A stretch of 6,666 bases of DNA from Deltaproteobacteria bacterium (GTDB lineage Bacteria; Desulfobacterota; Desulfobacteria; Desulfobacterales; ETH-SRB1): NCBI GenBank assembly GCA_019314185.1, contig JAFCZU010000196.1, positions 1 through 6,666 of the forward strand, read 5' to 3'. The stretch's first letter is position 1. Every line of letters begins with the position of its first letter. The translations under genes were made by a program, and so were the position numbers. Shown piece after piece: positions 1-6,665 of the stretch. The notes below the pieces were generated by a model. That model searched no databases. It saw nothing but the letters and a program-made list of their open reading frames with translations, and was not told where the DNA came from.

Positions 1-1
1 G

Positions 2-469
2 AATCAATTAAGCAAGGCAGTTTCTTCTTTAGAAAATAACCTTAAGGCAGTTATGGAAGATTTTCGAGAAGCATTTAGCGCCGGCGCCATGCAGCAATTG
101 AACAGGGTAATTGAGTCATTGAATGAATCCGCAGGCGTCATGGAAAAGCTTCCGGATATCCTTGGCAAAATATTGGATGATATCAACCAAACAAATTATG
201 AGGAGTCCCAAAAACGTCAAACACAAACTAAAGAAGAGTTTGACAGCACTGTTAATAAATTCAAAGCATCCATAGATTCGATTATAGGCAGTCTCTCAAA
301 AGCCGAGCAACAGCAGATCGATAGAGAGCAGTCAATATTGGATCAAGTAAACAAGAGCTTGTCATCTTCGGTCAAGCAGATCGAAGATATGATCCTGCTT
401 CAAGAAACCTACACAAAAGAAATATCAGAGCTAGCTTGTCATCTTCGGTCAAGCAGATCGAAGATATGA
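2..469 (+). CDS. zorA: ZorA tail, N-terminal piece (5'-partial, ends at a frameshift stop)
   Basis: Seen: frame 2 is open from the left edge, so the true start and the MotA/TolQ/ExbB-like membrane helices lie outside the window. The visible residues are polar, rich in Glu, Lys, Gln, Asn, Ser and Asp, with regularly spaced hydrophobics and almost no proline or glycine after the first stretch, as expected of a long helical tail. The protein is native up to about base 433 (ending TKEISEL). It then runs 11 out-of-frame residues (ACHLRSSRSKI) to a TGA at 467-469, because of the 77-bp duplication described separately. Identification rests mainly on context: it sits directly before zorB, zorC and zorD. 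In the family, ZorA is the pentameric stator subunit around a ZorB dimer, and its cytoplasmic tail is required for defence. As written, this product would lack about 166 tail residues. Removing one repeat copy joins it to the next entry as 310 visible residues. Confidence 0.85.
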   Translation, partial: NQLSKAVSSLENNLKAVMEDFREAFSAGAMQQLNRVIESLNESAGVMEKLPDILGKILDDINQTNYEESQKRQTQTKEEFDSTVNKFKASIDSIIGSLSKAEQQQIDREQSILDQVNKSLSSSVKQIEDMILLQETYTKEISELACHLRSSRSKI

Positions 470-510
470 TCCTGCTTCAAGAAACCTACACAAAAGAAAT
501 ATCAGAGCTA
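356..510 (+). repeat. exact 77-bp tandem duplication inside zorA
   Basis: Bases 356-432 are repeated without a single change at 433-509; one extra A (433/510) also matches, so the breakpoint can be placed at either of two positions. The match stops sharply on both sides (G355 versus T432; G434 versus C511). Since 77 is not a multiple of three, the second copy shifts zorA from frame 2 to frame 1. The junction creates the palindrome AGCTAGCT at 429-436. Only a 1-bp microhomology supports the junction. The unit length equals a common assembler k-mer (77), so two contigs joined without trimming their k-mer overlap would give exactly this structure. A real duplication by slippage or illegitimate recombination remains possible. 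Confidence 0.97.
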
Positions 511-1011
511 CTTACTTCAACAACAAATGTTGTAAAAGACGAACAAGCGTTACTCTCCCATATCAATGAAAACAATAAGCTAATGGTAGAAATAACTAAT
601 AAATTTGATATAATTTCAGCCCGTTTAAACGGTAGTACCGACCAGATGGATAATGCCAGTAAAAACCTGAACTTTTCGCTTCAATCTATCAAGCACATGT
701 TTCAGAAGATGGCGGAATTTAATGATAAAACGCTTGATCAGATCGGTGACTCCCTGTCAGAAAATCAGGAAGTTCTTAATGATTATGTCAGGAAGTTCGA
801 AATTATCCAGAATGGATTGAATGATATTTTTACAGAAGTTGAAGGTGGGCTGACAAGATATTCGGTTACTGTCAAAAATGGAATTAATGATTATCTATCT
901 GAGTTTACAAATAAGTTGTCAGCAGCATCGGGGGCATTGGCTGGAAGTGTTGAAGCGCTTAATGAGCTTTTCGAGATTATTTCCGACCAGTTGGACAATC
1001 TTCATAGATGA
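436..1011 (+). CDS. zorA: ZorA tail, C-terminal piece (out of frame with the first piece)
   Basis: This is the remainder of the ZorA tail in frame 1. The frame is open from 325, and its first possible start is a TTG at 436 inside the second repeat copy, with no convincing ribosome binding site (only a GAG at 428-430). I read it as a fragment rather than an independently translated gene. The unique part begins after base 510 (LTSTTNVVKDE) and is again a helix-rich, polar sequence with repeated motifs of the type LxxSLxxIKxMF and LSENQEVLNDYVRKF. It ends SDQLDNLHR. The stop TGA at 1009-1011 overlaps the zorB ATG at 1008 (ATGA), the usual sign of translational coupling. The preserved downstream frame, without any further stop or decay, argues either for a very recent duplication or for an assembly error rather than an old pseudogene. 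Confidence 0.8.
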   Translation: MSSSVKQIEDMILLQETYTKEISELLTSTTNVVKDEQALLSHINENNKLMVEITNKFDIISARLNGSTDQMDNASKNLNFSLQSIKHMFQKMAEFNDKTLDQIGDSLSENQEVLNDYVRKFEIIQNGLNDIFTEVEGGLTRYSVTVKNGINDYLSEFTNKLSAASGALAGSVEALNELFEIISDQLDNLHR

Positions 1012-1736
1012 AACCACTCTTTTTACAGCCGATAATTTCAAATGAGGAAAACATTTTTTCCCTTTCGATTAGCGATTTGATGACCGCATTGCTTTTGGTC
1101 TTCATCCTGATTTTGTCAGGGATATCATTGAAATTGGCAAAACAACAGGAAGAAAACAGGGAACGCTTAGATATGATTAGCGTCCAGGAAGAGGCCAAAA
1201 GAAGAATTATCGCTCAGCTTAAAGGTGAAAGGGATCAGTTTGATATTGAGGTAGACCAAAAAACCGGAGCAATTAGAATTAAGGAGGGTGTGTTATATGA
1301 ATTCGGAAGATCTGAATTAAATGAAAAAGACAAACAATTTCTTAATAAATTTATCCCTAGATATGCGAAGATATTGTTCGCAAGAACGGAGATCAGGGAA
1401 CAAATCGGGCAGGTGATAATCGAAGGACATACAGACAATATTGGCAAATATCTTCCTAATATGAAATTGAGCATGGACAGAGCTTACAACGTTGTTCATT
1501 ATGTCTATTCTGAGGAATTTACTGACTTTGATTACAAGAATATCTTAAGAAAAAAGCTTTCAGCAGACGGCAGAAGTTTTGTAAATCCAATATCTGAAAA
1601 TGATACGATAGAAGGTAGGGGCAGGAACCGAAGAGTTGAATTTAAGTTTAGTTTTAAGGACTGGACAACTCTCCAAAGCGAGCAGTTTAATAACAGGGGT
1701 GATAATGGATACAGCAAAAAGCCTGCTCAATTTTAA
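1008..1736 (+). CDS. zorB: ZorB, MotB/OmpA-like stator subunit of Zorya
   Basis: 242 residues. Residues 1-19 form a short cytoplasmic N-terminus. Residues 20-39 (SISDLMTALLLVFILILSGI) form one transmembrane helix with Asp23 at its start, the position of the MotB proton-carrying aspartate. Residues 40-78 are a charged helical linker. Residues about 84-214 form an OmpA-like peptidoglycan-binding domain, with VIIEGHTDN at 136-144 (His141, Asp143), NMKLSMDRAYNVV at 151-163 (the family's LSxxRAxxV motif) and RGRNRRVEFKF at 204-214. The last 28 residues are a polar extension. Known for the family: ZorB dimers sit inside a ZorA pentamer in the inner membrane and anchor it to the cell wall, and proton flow through the aspartate drives rotation. 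The ATG overlaps the zorA stop as ATGA and has only a weak GGA upstream (993-995), so translation is probably coupled to zorA. A ribosome stopping at 469 in zorA would weaken that coupling. The 3' end overlaps zorC by 32 bp. Confidence 0.93.
   Translation: MKPLFLQPIISNEENIFSLSISDLMTALLLVFILILSGISLKLAKQQEENRERLDMISVQEEAKRRIIAQLKGERDQFDIEVDQKTGAIRIKEGVLYEFGRSELNEKDKQFLNKFIPRYAKILFARTEIREQIGQVIIEGHTDNIGKYLPNMKLSMDRAYNVVHYVYSEEFTDFDYKNILRKKLSADGRSFVNPISENDTIEGRGRNRRVEFKFSFKDWTTLQSEQFNNRGDNGYSKKPAQF
1695..1703 (+). promoter_or_regulatory. Shine-Dalgarno that fixes the zorC start
   Basis: AGGGGTGAT closely resembles the ideal AGGAGGTGAT, with its GGGG core 5 nt before the ATG at 1705. It lies inside the end of zorB. 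It supports ATG 1705 over the in-frame TTG at 1636, which has no comparable site and would give 23 extra residues overlapping the conserved RNRRVEF region of zorB. Confidence 0.7.
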
Positions 1737-3123
1737 TTTTGATGCAAGCATTTTTATTAAATTATATCAAAACATTATTGATGATTCCACAAAACGGGAA
1801 ATCAATAAGAAGCAAAAAGTTACAGAAAAGATTATTGATAGGTTTTCTCTTTTTACTCCAAAAATCCCGCCCGATGTTGGAGAGATTTATCGTTTATTTA
1901 TGAAAAGCGCCAAAGAAGACAGAAGTGCTATAGAAAGAAATTTTGGCAGCGTGCAAAATGTCAGAAAACTTGCTCGGTCGCTCTCCTATAAAGAGGAAAA
2001 ATCAATTATCAAGTCAATTTTTTGCCGTGAAGCGCTCAGGATAATATATATTCATTTCAGACCGAATATGATATCGGATATTTTTTCTGCGCTTATGAAA
2101 AACTGGATAAGCTCGGACACCCATCTTTTGAAAAGCTTTATTGCCAGCAAATTGAAGAAAAACAATAGCAAGAGTAAATACCTTGTCGCTATAAAATCAA
2201 AAGCGCAGTATTATCTTGATCCAGCAGGAATTATCAATTTATGCCAAAACATAATCGCTGATAACAAACAACCTGATGATGTTTTTGAATATCTTGAAGT
2301 GCCAAAATCTATGATCACGTTTGAATATTTCAGTGAATTCGCGGAAACCTACACAAAACTTCTCACAAGACAAACTGATTTTCTTGAAAAGATTGACGGC
2401 ATATTTTCTTTTCTACAAGATCATAATCTAAAAGATACTTATAAAAAGTGTCTTGAAAAAGTTGTTTTAAAGGTTGATAGCATCAGTAATTCGGATACTA
2501 TTCGAATGAAAATCCTCAACTTCTGTTTTCAAAATATCGGCGACCCATCATCCGACCATTGCTGGTATCCTTGGGAAGGCGCAAACGAACAGGATAAAGA
2601 AAACCTCAACAAAGCCAGAAAAATTCTAAACCAGTGGCTTGCAAATAAGTTTATCTATCTGTTTTTTGATAAAATTGCGATGGACCAAGACCGAAAGGAA
2701 TTCTGGAACAGACATATTGATTATGTATCCAACTTTAAAATCTACATGGACAACGCAAGGCTATACAGTTTCAAATACAATAATCAGGATATTGAGCCTG
2801 CAATTTTAAATTGCAGGTTGGGACAGTTGAAAGGAGGCGGTAGCACAAGCTCCTTTGTATTGGAAATTAAAAATTATAATTTTGTTGAATTCAGCCAGGC
2901 AGGAGGCGCCTGTTACATTTATAAAGCAGGAAATAAGTTAAAGCCTGATCTGAACCGGAAAATCATTACATTATCTCTGTTGAAGCATCCTGGCAATAGA
3001 CAGAGGGCAGTTGGAACAGATGGTCAATATTACTATTTTCATGAAGAAGGCAGAGTCTTTCATATGGGAGATTGGCAAACGAGATTTAAGGCTTGGATGG
3101 AAAGATATTTAGATCTTAGGTGA
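1705..3123 (+). CDS. zorC: ZorC, EH-signature Zorya effector
   Basis: 472 residues from ATG 1705, chosen for its strong ribosome binding site. There is no signal peptide or membrane helix, so it should be cytoplasmic. The N-terminal ~270 residues are Lys/Ile-rich and look all-helical, with no motif I recognise. The C-terminal part carries the EH-signature pattern: NIGDP around residues 277-281, DRKEFWNRH at 329-337, NFVEFSQAGGACYIY with Glu395, and RVFHMGDWQTRF with His453 and Trp457. The conserved Glu and His that name the family are therefore both present, in positions similar to those reported as essential in E. coli ZorC (from memory, not aligned). Known for type I Zorya: ZorC is a DNA-binding protein acting with ZorD; no enzyme activity is established. 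It overlaps zorB by 32 bp and ends where zorD begins. Type I is distinguished from type II by this gene plus zorD in place of zorE. Family call is strong; mechanism is unknown. Confidence 0.9.
   Translation: MDTAKSLLNFNFDASIFIKLYQNIIDDSTKREINKKQKVTEKIIDRFSLFTPKIPPDVGEIYRLFMKSAKEDRSAIERNFGSVQNVRKLARSLSYKEEKSIIKSIFCREALRIIYIHFRPNMISDIFSALMKNWISSDTHLLKSFIASKLKKNNSKSKYLVAIKSKAQYYLDPAGIINLCQNIIADNKQPDDVFEYLEVPKSMITFEYFSEFAETYTKLLTRQTDFLEKIDGIFSFLQDHNLKDTYKKCLEKVVLKVDSISNSDTIRMKILNFCFQNIGDPSSDHCWYPWEGANEQDKENLNKARKILNQWLANKFIYLFFDKIAMDQDRKEFWNRHIDYVSNFKIYMDNARLYSFKYNNQDIEPAILNCRLGQLKGGGSTSSFVLEIKNYNFVEFSQAGGACYIYKAGNKLKPDLNRKIITLSLLKHPGNRQRAVGTDGQYYYFHEEGRVFHMGDWQTRFKAWMERYLDLR
3118..3123 (+). promoter_or_regulatory. 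Shine-Dalgarno for zorD overlapping the zorC stop
   Basis: AGGTGA ends 5 nt before ATG 3129 and includes the zorC TGA (3121-3123), so a ribosome finishing zorC sits on the zorD initiation site. This favours ATG 3129 over GTG 3120, which would form a GTGA overlap but has no site at a usable distance (the nearest GGAA is about 17 nt away). Confidence 0.6.
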
Positions 3124-3128
3124 GTTGG

Positions 3129-6100
3129 ATGGAAAACAAGACAGAACAATATTTGGTATTTCCCGAAAGCCAAGATTCTAACAATCCGCGCTCGCTGCTA
3201 TTTCAAGAGCTTCTGGAAAACGGGCTTGCTCAAAAAGAAAATAGGAAAATTCTTGTTCCGCACGAAGAGATATGCCGCTTGTCATCTATTGATCAAAAGA
3301 TATTGGAACTGCCTGATCCTTATCCTTTTGATATCAGGATTGATGCATCAGGCATACTGCATGAATCCGACATGCAGCTTGTTCTTGGATTTTACGAATA
3401 TAATCATGGGAACCAGTTGTTCGGAGAATGCACTGGCTGCATTTTGACATTGGAGGATGGAACCGAATACCTTCTTTCTCCAGAGCAGTATCGTTTGAGT
3501 GAGGCTGTGGAAGAGTTCAATGCTATTCAGGACAGGGATTTTCCTGCCAGCCTGATTAGATTTTCTGAAATTAAACAGTTATCAAAAAAATCTGCTGCCA
3601 TTCTTGATTCCTACCTTGAGGCCGAGAATATATTTGTTCCTGAAAAAATTGGTCTCAAACTGTCAAAAACCGAAGACGGAAACCTGGAAATATTGCCGGA
3701 AATTGAGTCATCAAAGAAATCCGATATACAAAAACAATTTGAAACTAAATTCGATACTGCTCGGAACGTCAGGTCAAGTTATACAATCAAAGACGAAAAA
3801 AATAACAGGCTCAGAATTCCTTTCAGCAAAAAGCAGCAAGATGAGTTGAGAAAAATTAAAAAATATCGAAGAATAGTTGGCAATGAAAAGGAAAAGATAC
3901 TTCAAAGTCCTCAGGAAATCTTTGATCCGGATGTTATTGACCTAAACAATTTCAGCGATCGGGTTATCAAAATCGGTCTGTACAAACCCCGGTATTTCCC
4001 CTTTATTTCTCCTTACAAATCCGAATGGATTCCCGGCATTATTATCGATTCCGGCAATGAAAAAAGAAAAATGCTGGTTCCGGATAAAGAAGAACTGAAA
4101 GATTTGCAAGATGCTTATGAAAAAGCTGATTCAGAAGGAAGTGAAAATATTGAATGGAAAGGTAAAAAAATTCCAATCAACAACGCAAGGGGGCTGATCA
4201 ATTTATCAAAGGAACAATTTCAAAATCCAAAATCTCCTGTGAAAAAAACAACAGATGAAAAAAAGGATGAAAAAGTTCTAATCATCATAGATAATATCTA
4301 TGATGACAAATATCAAAAGCACAAAAAACAACCTGTGCCTGTGCCGGAAACGTTTATTCACAATTTCAAGAAACCGCCCACACTGAAAAGAGAAGTTCGT
4401 TTATATGAACATCAGCGAGAAGGCATTGCCTGGATGGAATCACTATCTGAAAGCAACAAGTATCAAGGCGGGTTGTTGGCCGATGATATGGGCCTTGGGA
4501 AAACGCTACAGATCCTTTCGTTTATAGACTGGCATAATGCAAATCAAAATGAAGAGAAAAAACCTTATTTAATTGTAGCGCCCGTTACTCTGCTGGAAAA
4601 TTGGCAAGCAGAGTTCCGCCATTTTTTTGACAGCGATATAGAAATGTCATCTGTTTATGGTTCCAGAAACAATCAGATAACACTAAATAATTTGAAAAGA
4701 CATGCCATTTTTTTGACCAATTATGAATCTGTTCGGACACGCAGAAATCACTTTATTTTCGGTCAGATAGACTGGGCAGTAGTTGTCCTTGATGAGGCTC
4801 AAAAGATTAAAACACCAGGAACTTTGGTAACAAATGCTATCAAGGCTTTGAAGGCTGACTTTAAGATCGCTGCCACGGGAACCCCTGTTGAAAATTCTAT
4901 GGTGGATTTGTGGTGCATTACAGATTTTGTTGTGCCCGGACTTTTAGGGAGCGCAAAAATTTTTTCTGAACAATACCAAAAACCGATTCGAAAAAATATT
5001 TCAGACCATGAACTAAATCAGCTTGGGCAGAAACTTCGATCTCATGTTGGACTTTATTTCAAGAGAAGGTTAAAAAAAGATATTCTGGTCGATTTGCCGG
5101 AAAAAATAGAACTAAGAAAAGAAAGCTTAATGCTGGATTACCAAAGGAATACTTATCTGAATGCGATCCAACAAGGGCAGGCTGCTGACAGAAATGAGAT
5201 ATTATCAACAATTACAAAGCTTAAAAAGATTTCTGATCATCCATATCATATTGAATATAATTACCAGGATAAACCTTCACAAGAGCTGATAGAAACCTCT
5301 GCAAAACTGCAAGCTACTATTACAATACTTGAGCAGATCAAAAGTAATGAAGAAAAGGCAATTATTTTTGCCGAATTTAGAAAGACCCAGGCAATTTTAC
5401 AAAAAGTGGTGCAACATATTTTTGATCTGAAGCATGTTTCCATTATAAATGGAGAAATGGCGGCCAGAAAAGGAAGAAGGTCTCAAAAGGAGACGAGGCA
5501 GGAAGCAATCGACAGGTTTCAGGGGAAAATCGGTTTTAATGTTATTATCATGTCGCCTGTTGCAGCAGGATTGGGGCTGAATGTTACCGGCGCCAATCAT
5601 GTTATTCATTATTCCAGACACTGGAATCCCGCAAAGGAATCTCAAGCAACAGACAGGGCACACCGCATTGGACAGAATAAAAATGTCTTTGTTTATTATC
5701 CCATGTCGGTTTTAAATGAATGCAAAACATTTGATGTTATCATTGACAACCTCTTGCAACAAAAAAGACACCTCGCTGATGCCGCGATGTTTCCTTCGGC
5801 TATATGTGAGGTTGATAAGGAAGATTTTAGTGAAGAATTGTCTATTTCAGTAGAAGCGCATTACAAAGAAGATGTCCTCAAATTAGAAGACTTTGACCAA
5901 CTCGAACCAACATTTTTTGAAGCCGCTATAGCCGCTATTTATGAAAAGAAAGGATACCAGGTTACTCTGACACCAAAATCGAATGACAAGGGCGCCGATA
6001 TTGTCGCGTTATCAGAAAATCGCAATTATCTCATTCAGGTAAAACAGTCGAAGTCGCCAATCAATGGCAATTCAGTTGGTGAAGTTTTAAAAGCAAAGAG

Positions 6101-6302
6101 GTATTATGAAAAGATATACAATGAGCAATTTTACTTGAAAGTAGCAACGAATAATGAATTAAATTCAAATGCTACAATGCTTGCAAATGCCAATCATGTT
6201 GCAATTTTTGACCGTTCTGGAATTCAAACTTTTTTTAAAGCTGAAAAACTCTTTTTGCCTGAAATTCATGAGATTGAAGATAAACGACTTGCGCGTATTT
6301 AA
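3129..6302 (+). CDS. zorD: ZorD, Snf2-family helicase fused to Mrr-like nuclease
   Basis: 1057 residues from ATG 3129 (1060 if GTG 3120 is used). Residues 1-~375 are a family-specific N-terminal region without recognised motifs, followed by a Lys/Glu-rich linker to about 400. The Snf2 ATPase follows: LYEHQREGIAW at 425, Walker A DDMGLGKT at 452-459 (Lys458), LIVAPVTLLENW at 481, Walker B DEAQ at 555-558, ATGTP at 582-586, AIIFAEF at 744, VAAGLGLNVTGANHV at 811, and motif VI QATDRAHRIGQ at 839-849 with both arginines. After a connecting region the C-terminus (about 926-1000) matches the Mrr-type restriction nuclease fold: TFFEAAIAAIYEKKGYQV with Glu931, SNDKGADIV with Asp957, and LIQVKQ with Gln970 and Lys972, giving a complete D-QxK site. 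Known role: ZorD is the DNA-degrading effector of type I Zorya, needing ATP hydrolysis. Inferred: it is recruited or activated after the ZorAB motor senses infection. The gene is intact with every ATPase and nuclease residue present. Function confidence is high; substrate details are not visible. Confidence 0.94.
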   Translation: MENKTEQYLVFPESQDSNNPRSLLFQELLENGLAQKENRKILVPHEEICRLSSIDQKILELPDPYPFDIRIDASGILHESDMQLVLGFYEYNHGNQLFGECTGCILTLEDGTEYLLSPEQYRLSEAVEEFNAIQDRDFPASLIRFSEIKQLSKKSAAILDSYLEAENIFVPEKIGLKLSKTEDGNLEILPEIESSKKSDIQKQFETKFDTARNVRSSYTIKDEKNNRLRIPFSKKQQDELRKIKKYRRIVGNEKEKILQSPQEIFDPDVIDLNNFSDRVIKIGLYKPRYFPFISPYKSEWIPGIIIDSGNEKRKMLVPDKEELKDLQDAYEKADSEGSENIEWKGKKIPINNARGLINLSKEQFQNPKSPVKKTTDEKKDEKVLIIIDNIYDDKYQKHKKQPVPVPETFIHNFKKPPTLKREVRLYEHQREGIAWMESLSESNKYQGGLLADDMGLGKTLQILSFIDWHNANQNEEKKPYLIVAPVTLLENWQAEFRHFFDSDIEMSSVYGSRNNQITLNNLKRHAIFLTNYESVRTRRNHFIFGQIDWAVVVLDEAQKIKTPGTLVTNAIKALKADFKIAATGTPVENSMVDLWCITDFVVPGLLGSAKIFSEQYQKPIRKNISDHELNQLGQKLRSHVGLYFKRRLKKDILVDLPEKIELRKESLMLDYQRNTYLNAIQQGQAADRNEILSTITKLKKISDHPYHIEYNYQDKPSQELIETSAKLQATITILEQIKSNEEKAIIFAEFRKTQAILQKVVQHIFDLKHVSIINGEMAARKGRRSQKETRQEAIDRFQGKIGFNVIIMSPVAAGLGLNVTGANHVIHYSRHWNPAKESQATDRAHRIGQNKNVFVYYPMSVLNECKTFDVIIDNLLQQKRHLADAAMFPSAICEVDKEDFSEELSISVEAHYKEDVLKLEDFDQLEPTFFEAAIAAIYEKKGYQVTLTPKSNDKGADIVALSENRNYLIQVKQSKSPINGNSVGEVLKAKRYYEKIYNEQFYLKVATNNELNSNATMLANANHVAIFDRSGIQTFFKAEKLFLPEIHEIEDKRLARI

Positions 6303-6530
6303 GTTTTAAAACTGTCTTAAGGAACAAGGGGCTGAGTTAGCTTCTCGTTTTGACAAGCAACCTGTTCGGCCTGATCCGATACAAAAAACAAACAATAAAT
6401 TTTAAACGCATTAGGATTACACTGATTCTTGGCGAAACCATCCCTTTTAAGAGAATATTGACATGAACAATAGGGGTTAGTGGGTTCGCTTTTGCAAAAA
6501 AATCATGGCTTGAGTGCTGATTAGCTGAAC
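6303..6530. other. intergenic region between convergent genes
   Basis: This 228-bp stretch lies between the zorD stop and the stop of the - strand zinc-ribbon gene. I see no supportable gene on either strand: the open frames are short, lack ribosome binding sites and have no recognisable protein character. TTGACA-like hexamers at 6350-6355 and 6458-6463 lack a -10 box at 16-18 bp. A 12-bp palindrome AGTTTTAAAACT (6302-6313) has no GC stem. On the - strand a run of seven T (complement of 6496-6502) follows the zinc-ribbon stop by about 30 nt, preceded only by a weak AATCA/TGATT pairing. No tRNA, inverted-repeat end or integrase attachment site is evident. Confidence 0.5.
6327..6351 (+). terminator. 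weak possible terminator after zorD
   Basis: AGGGGCT (6327-6333) can pair with AGCTTCT (6339-6345) around a 5-nt loop GAGTT, giving 7 pairs of which two are G-U, followed by CG and four T. It sits 25 nt after the zorD stop and is the only hairpin-plus-T structure I found there. The stem is weak and the T tract is short, so termination may instead be Rho-dependent or lie elsewhere. Confidence 0.3.
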
Positions 6531-6665
6531 TTAACTGCATTTTGTGAATCCACAGGAACGACAAATTATGCAGCCCTCTTCATGTGACATTATTCCGCCG
6601 CATTCCGGGCATACACACATCATGGTTTCTCTCTCAACAAAATTAGAATTGGTCAATTTCTTCAA
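6531..6665 (-). CDS. zinc-ribbon C-terminus of a protein entering from the right edge (partial)
   Basis: On the - strand a frame is open from the window edge to a TAA (complement of 6531-6533), giving 44 residues. The end is a compact zinc ribbon: CVCPECGG, then [16 protein letters not shown], with CxxC pairs at residues 19/22 and 35/38 plus extra cysteines at 17, 32 and 43. Such a CPECGG...EEGC..C..CG..KC tail closes many adenosylcobalamin-dependent (class II) ribonucleotide reductases and also occurs in small stand-alone zinc-ribbon proteins. I infer a 3'-terminal fragment of one of these. An internal start is possible (tandem ATGs at 6623 and 6620, with GAGAGA upstream), which would make a complete protein of only about 30 residues. 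The open frame upstream of those ATGs has no stop before the edge, so the longer reading is slightly preferred. It is convergent with the Zorya operon and unlikely to be part of it. Confidence 0.6.
   Translation of the reverse strand: MKKLTNSNFVERETMMCVCPECGGIMSHEEGCIICRSCGFTKCS

Noticed and set aside
436..438. TTG as a real internal start for a separate C-terminal ZorA protein
   Set aside because: It lies in the duplicated copy at a codon that is an ordinary Leu in the native frame; only a minimal GAG precedes it, and a tail without the membrane domain would not form a stator.
977..1198. Reverse-strand open frames opposite zorA, zorB and zorC
   Set aside because: They lie antisense to strongly supported genes, lack ribosome binding sites and show no domain features; they are shadows of the coding strand.
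1636..1704. N-terminal extension of ZorC from TTG 1636
   Set aside because: There is no Shine-Dalgarno and it would overlap the zorB end by about 100 bp, whereas ATG 1705 has a strong site.
2344..2358. 15-nt match GAAACCTACACAAAA shared by zorC and both zorA repeat copies (404-418, 481-495)
   Set aside because: It encodes ETYTK in the same frame in two unrelated helical proteins and has no flanking similarity; most likely chance within AT-rich coding DNA.
3120..3128. GTG 3120 as the zorD start (GTGA overlap)
   Set aside because: Plausible by overlap, but no ribosome binding site at a usable distance; ATG 3129 has AGGTGA 5 nt upstream. The difference is only three residues.
6302..6313. 12-bp palindrome AGTTTTAAAACT at the zorD stop
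   Set aside because: There is no GC-rich stem, loop or T tract for a terminator and no partner site suggesting an operator; expected by chance in AT-rich DNA.
6458..6463. TTGACA hexamer as a promoter -35 box (also 6350-6355)
   Set aside because: No TATAAT-like hexamer lies 16-18 bp downstream and no gene on the + strand follows.
6337..6564. 75-residue open frame on the - strand
   Set aside because: It starts at a TTG inside the better-supported zinc-ribbon frame, has no ribosome binding site and no protein-like character.
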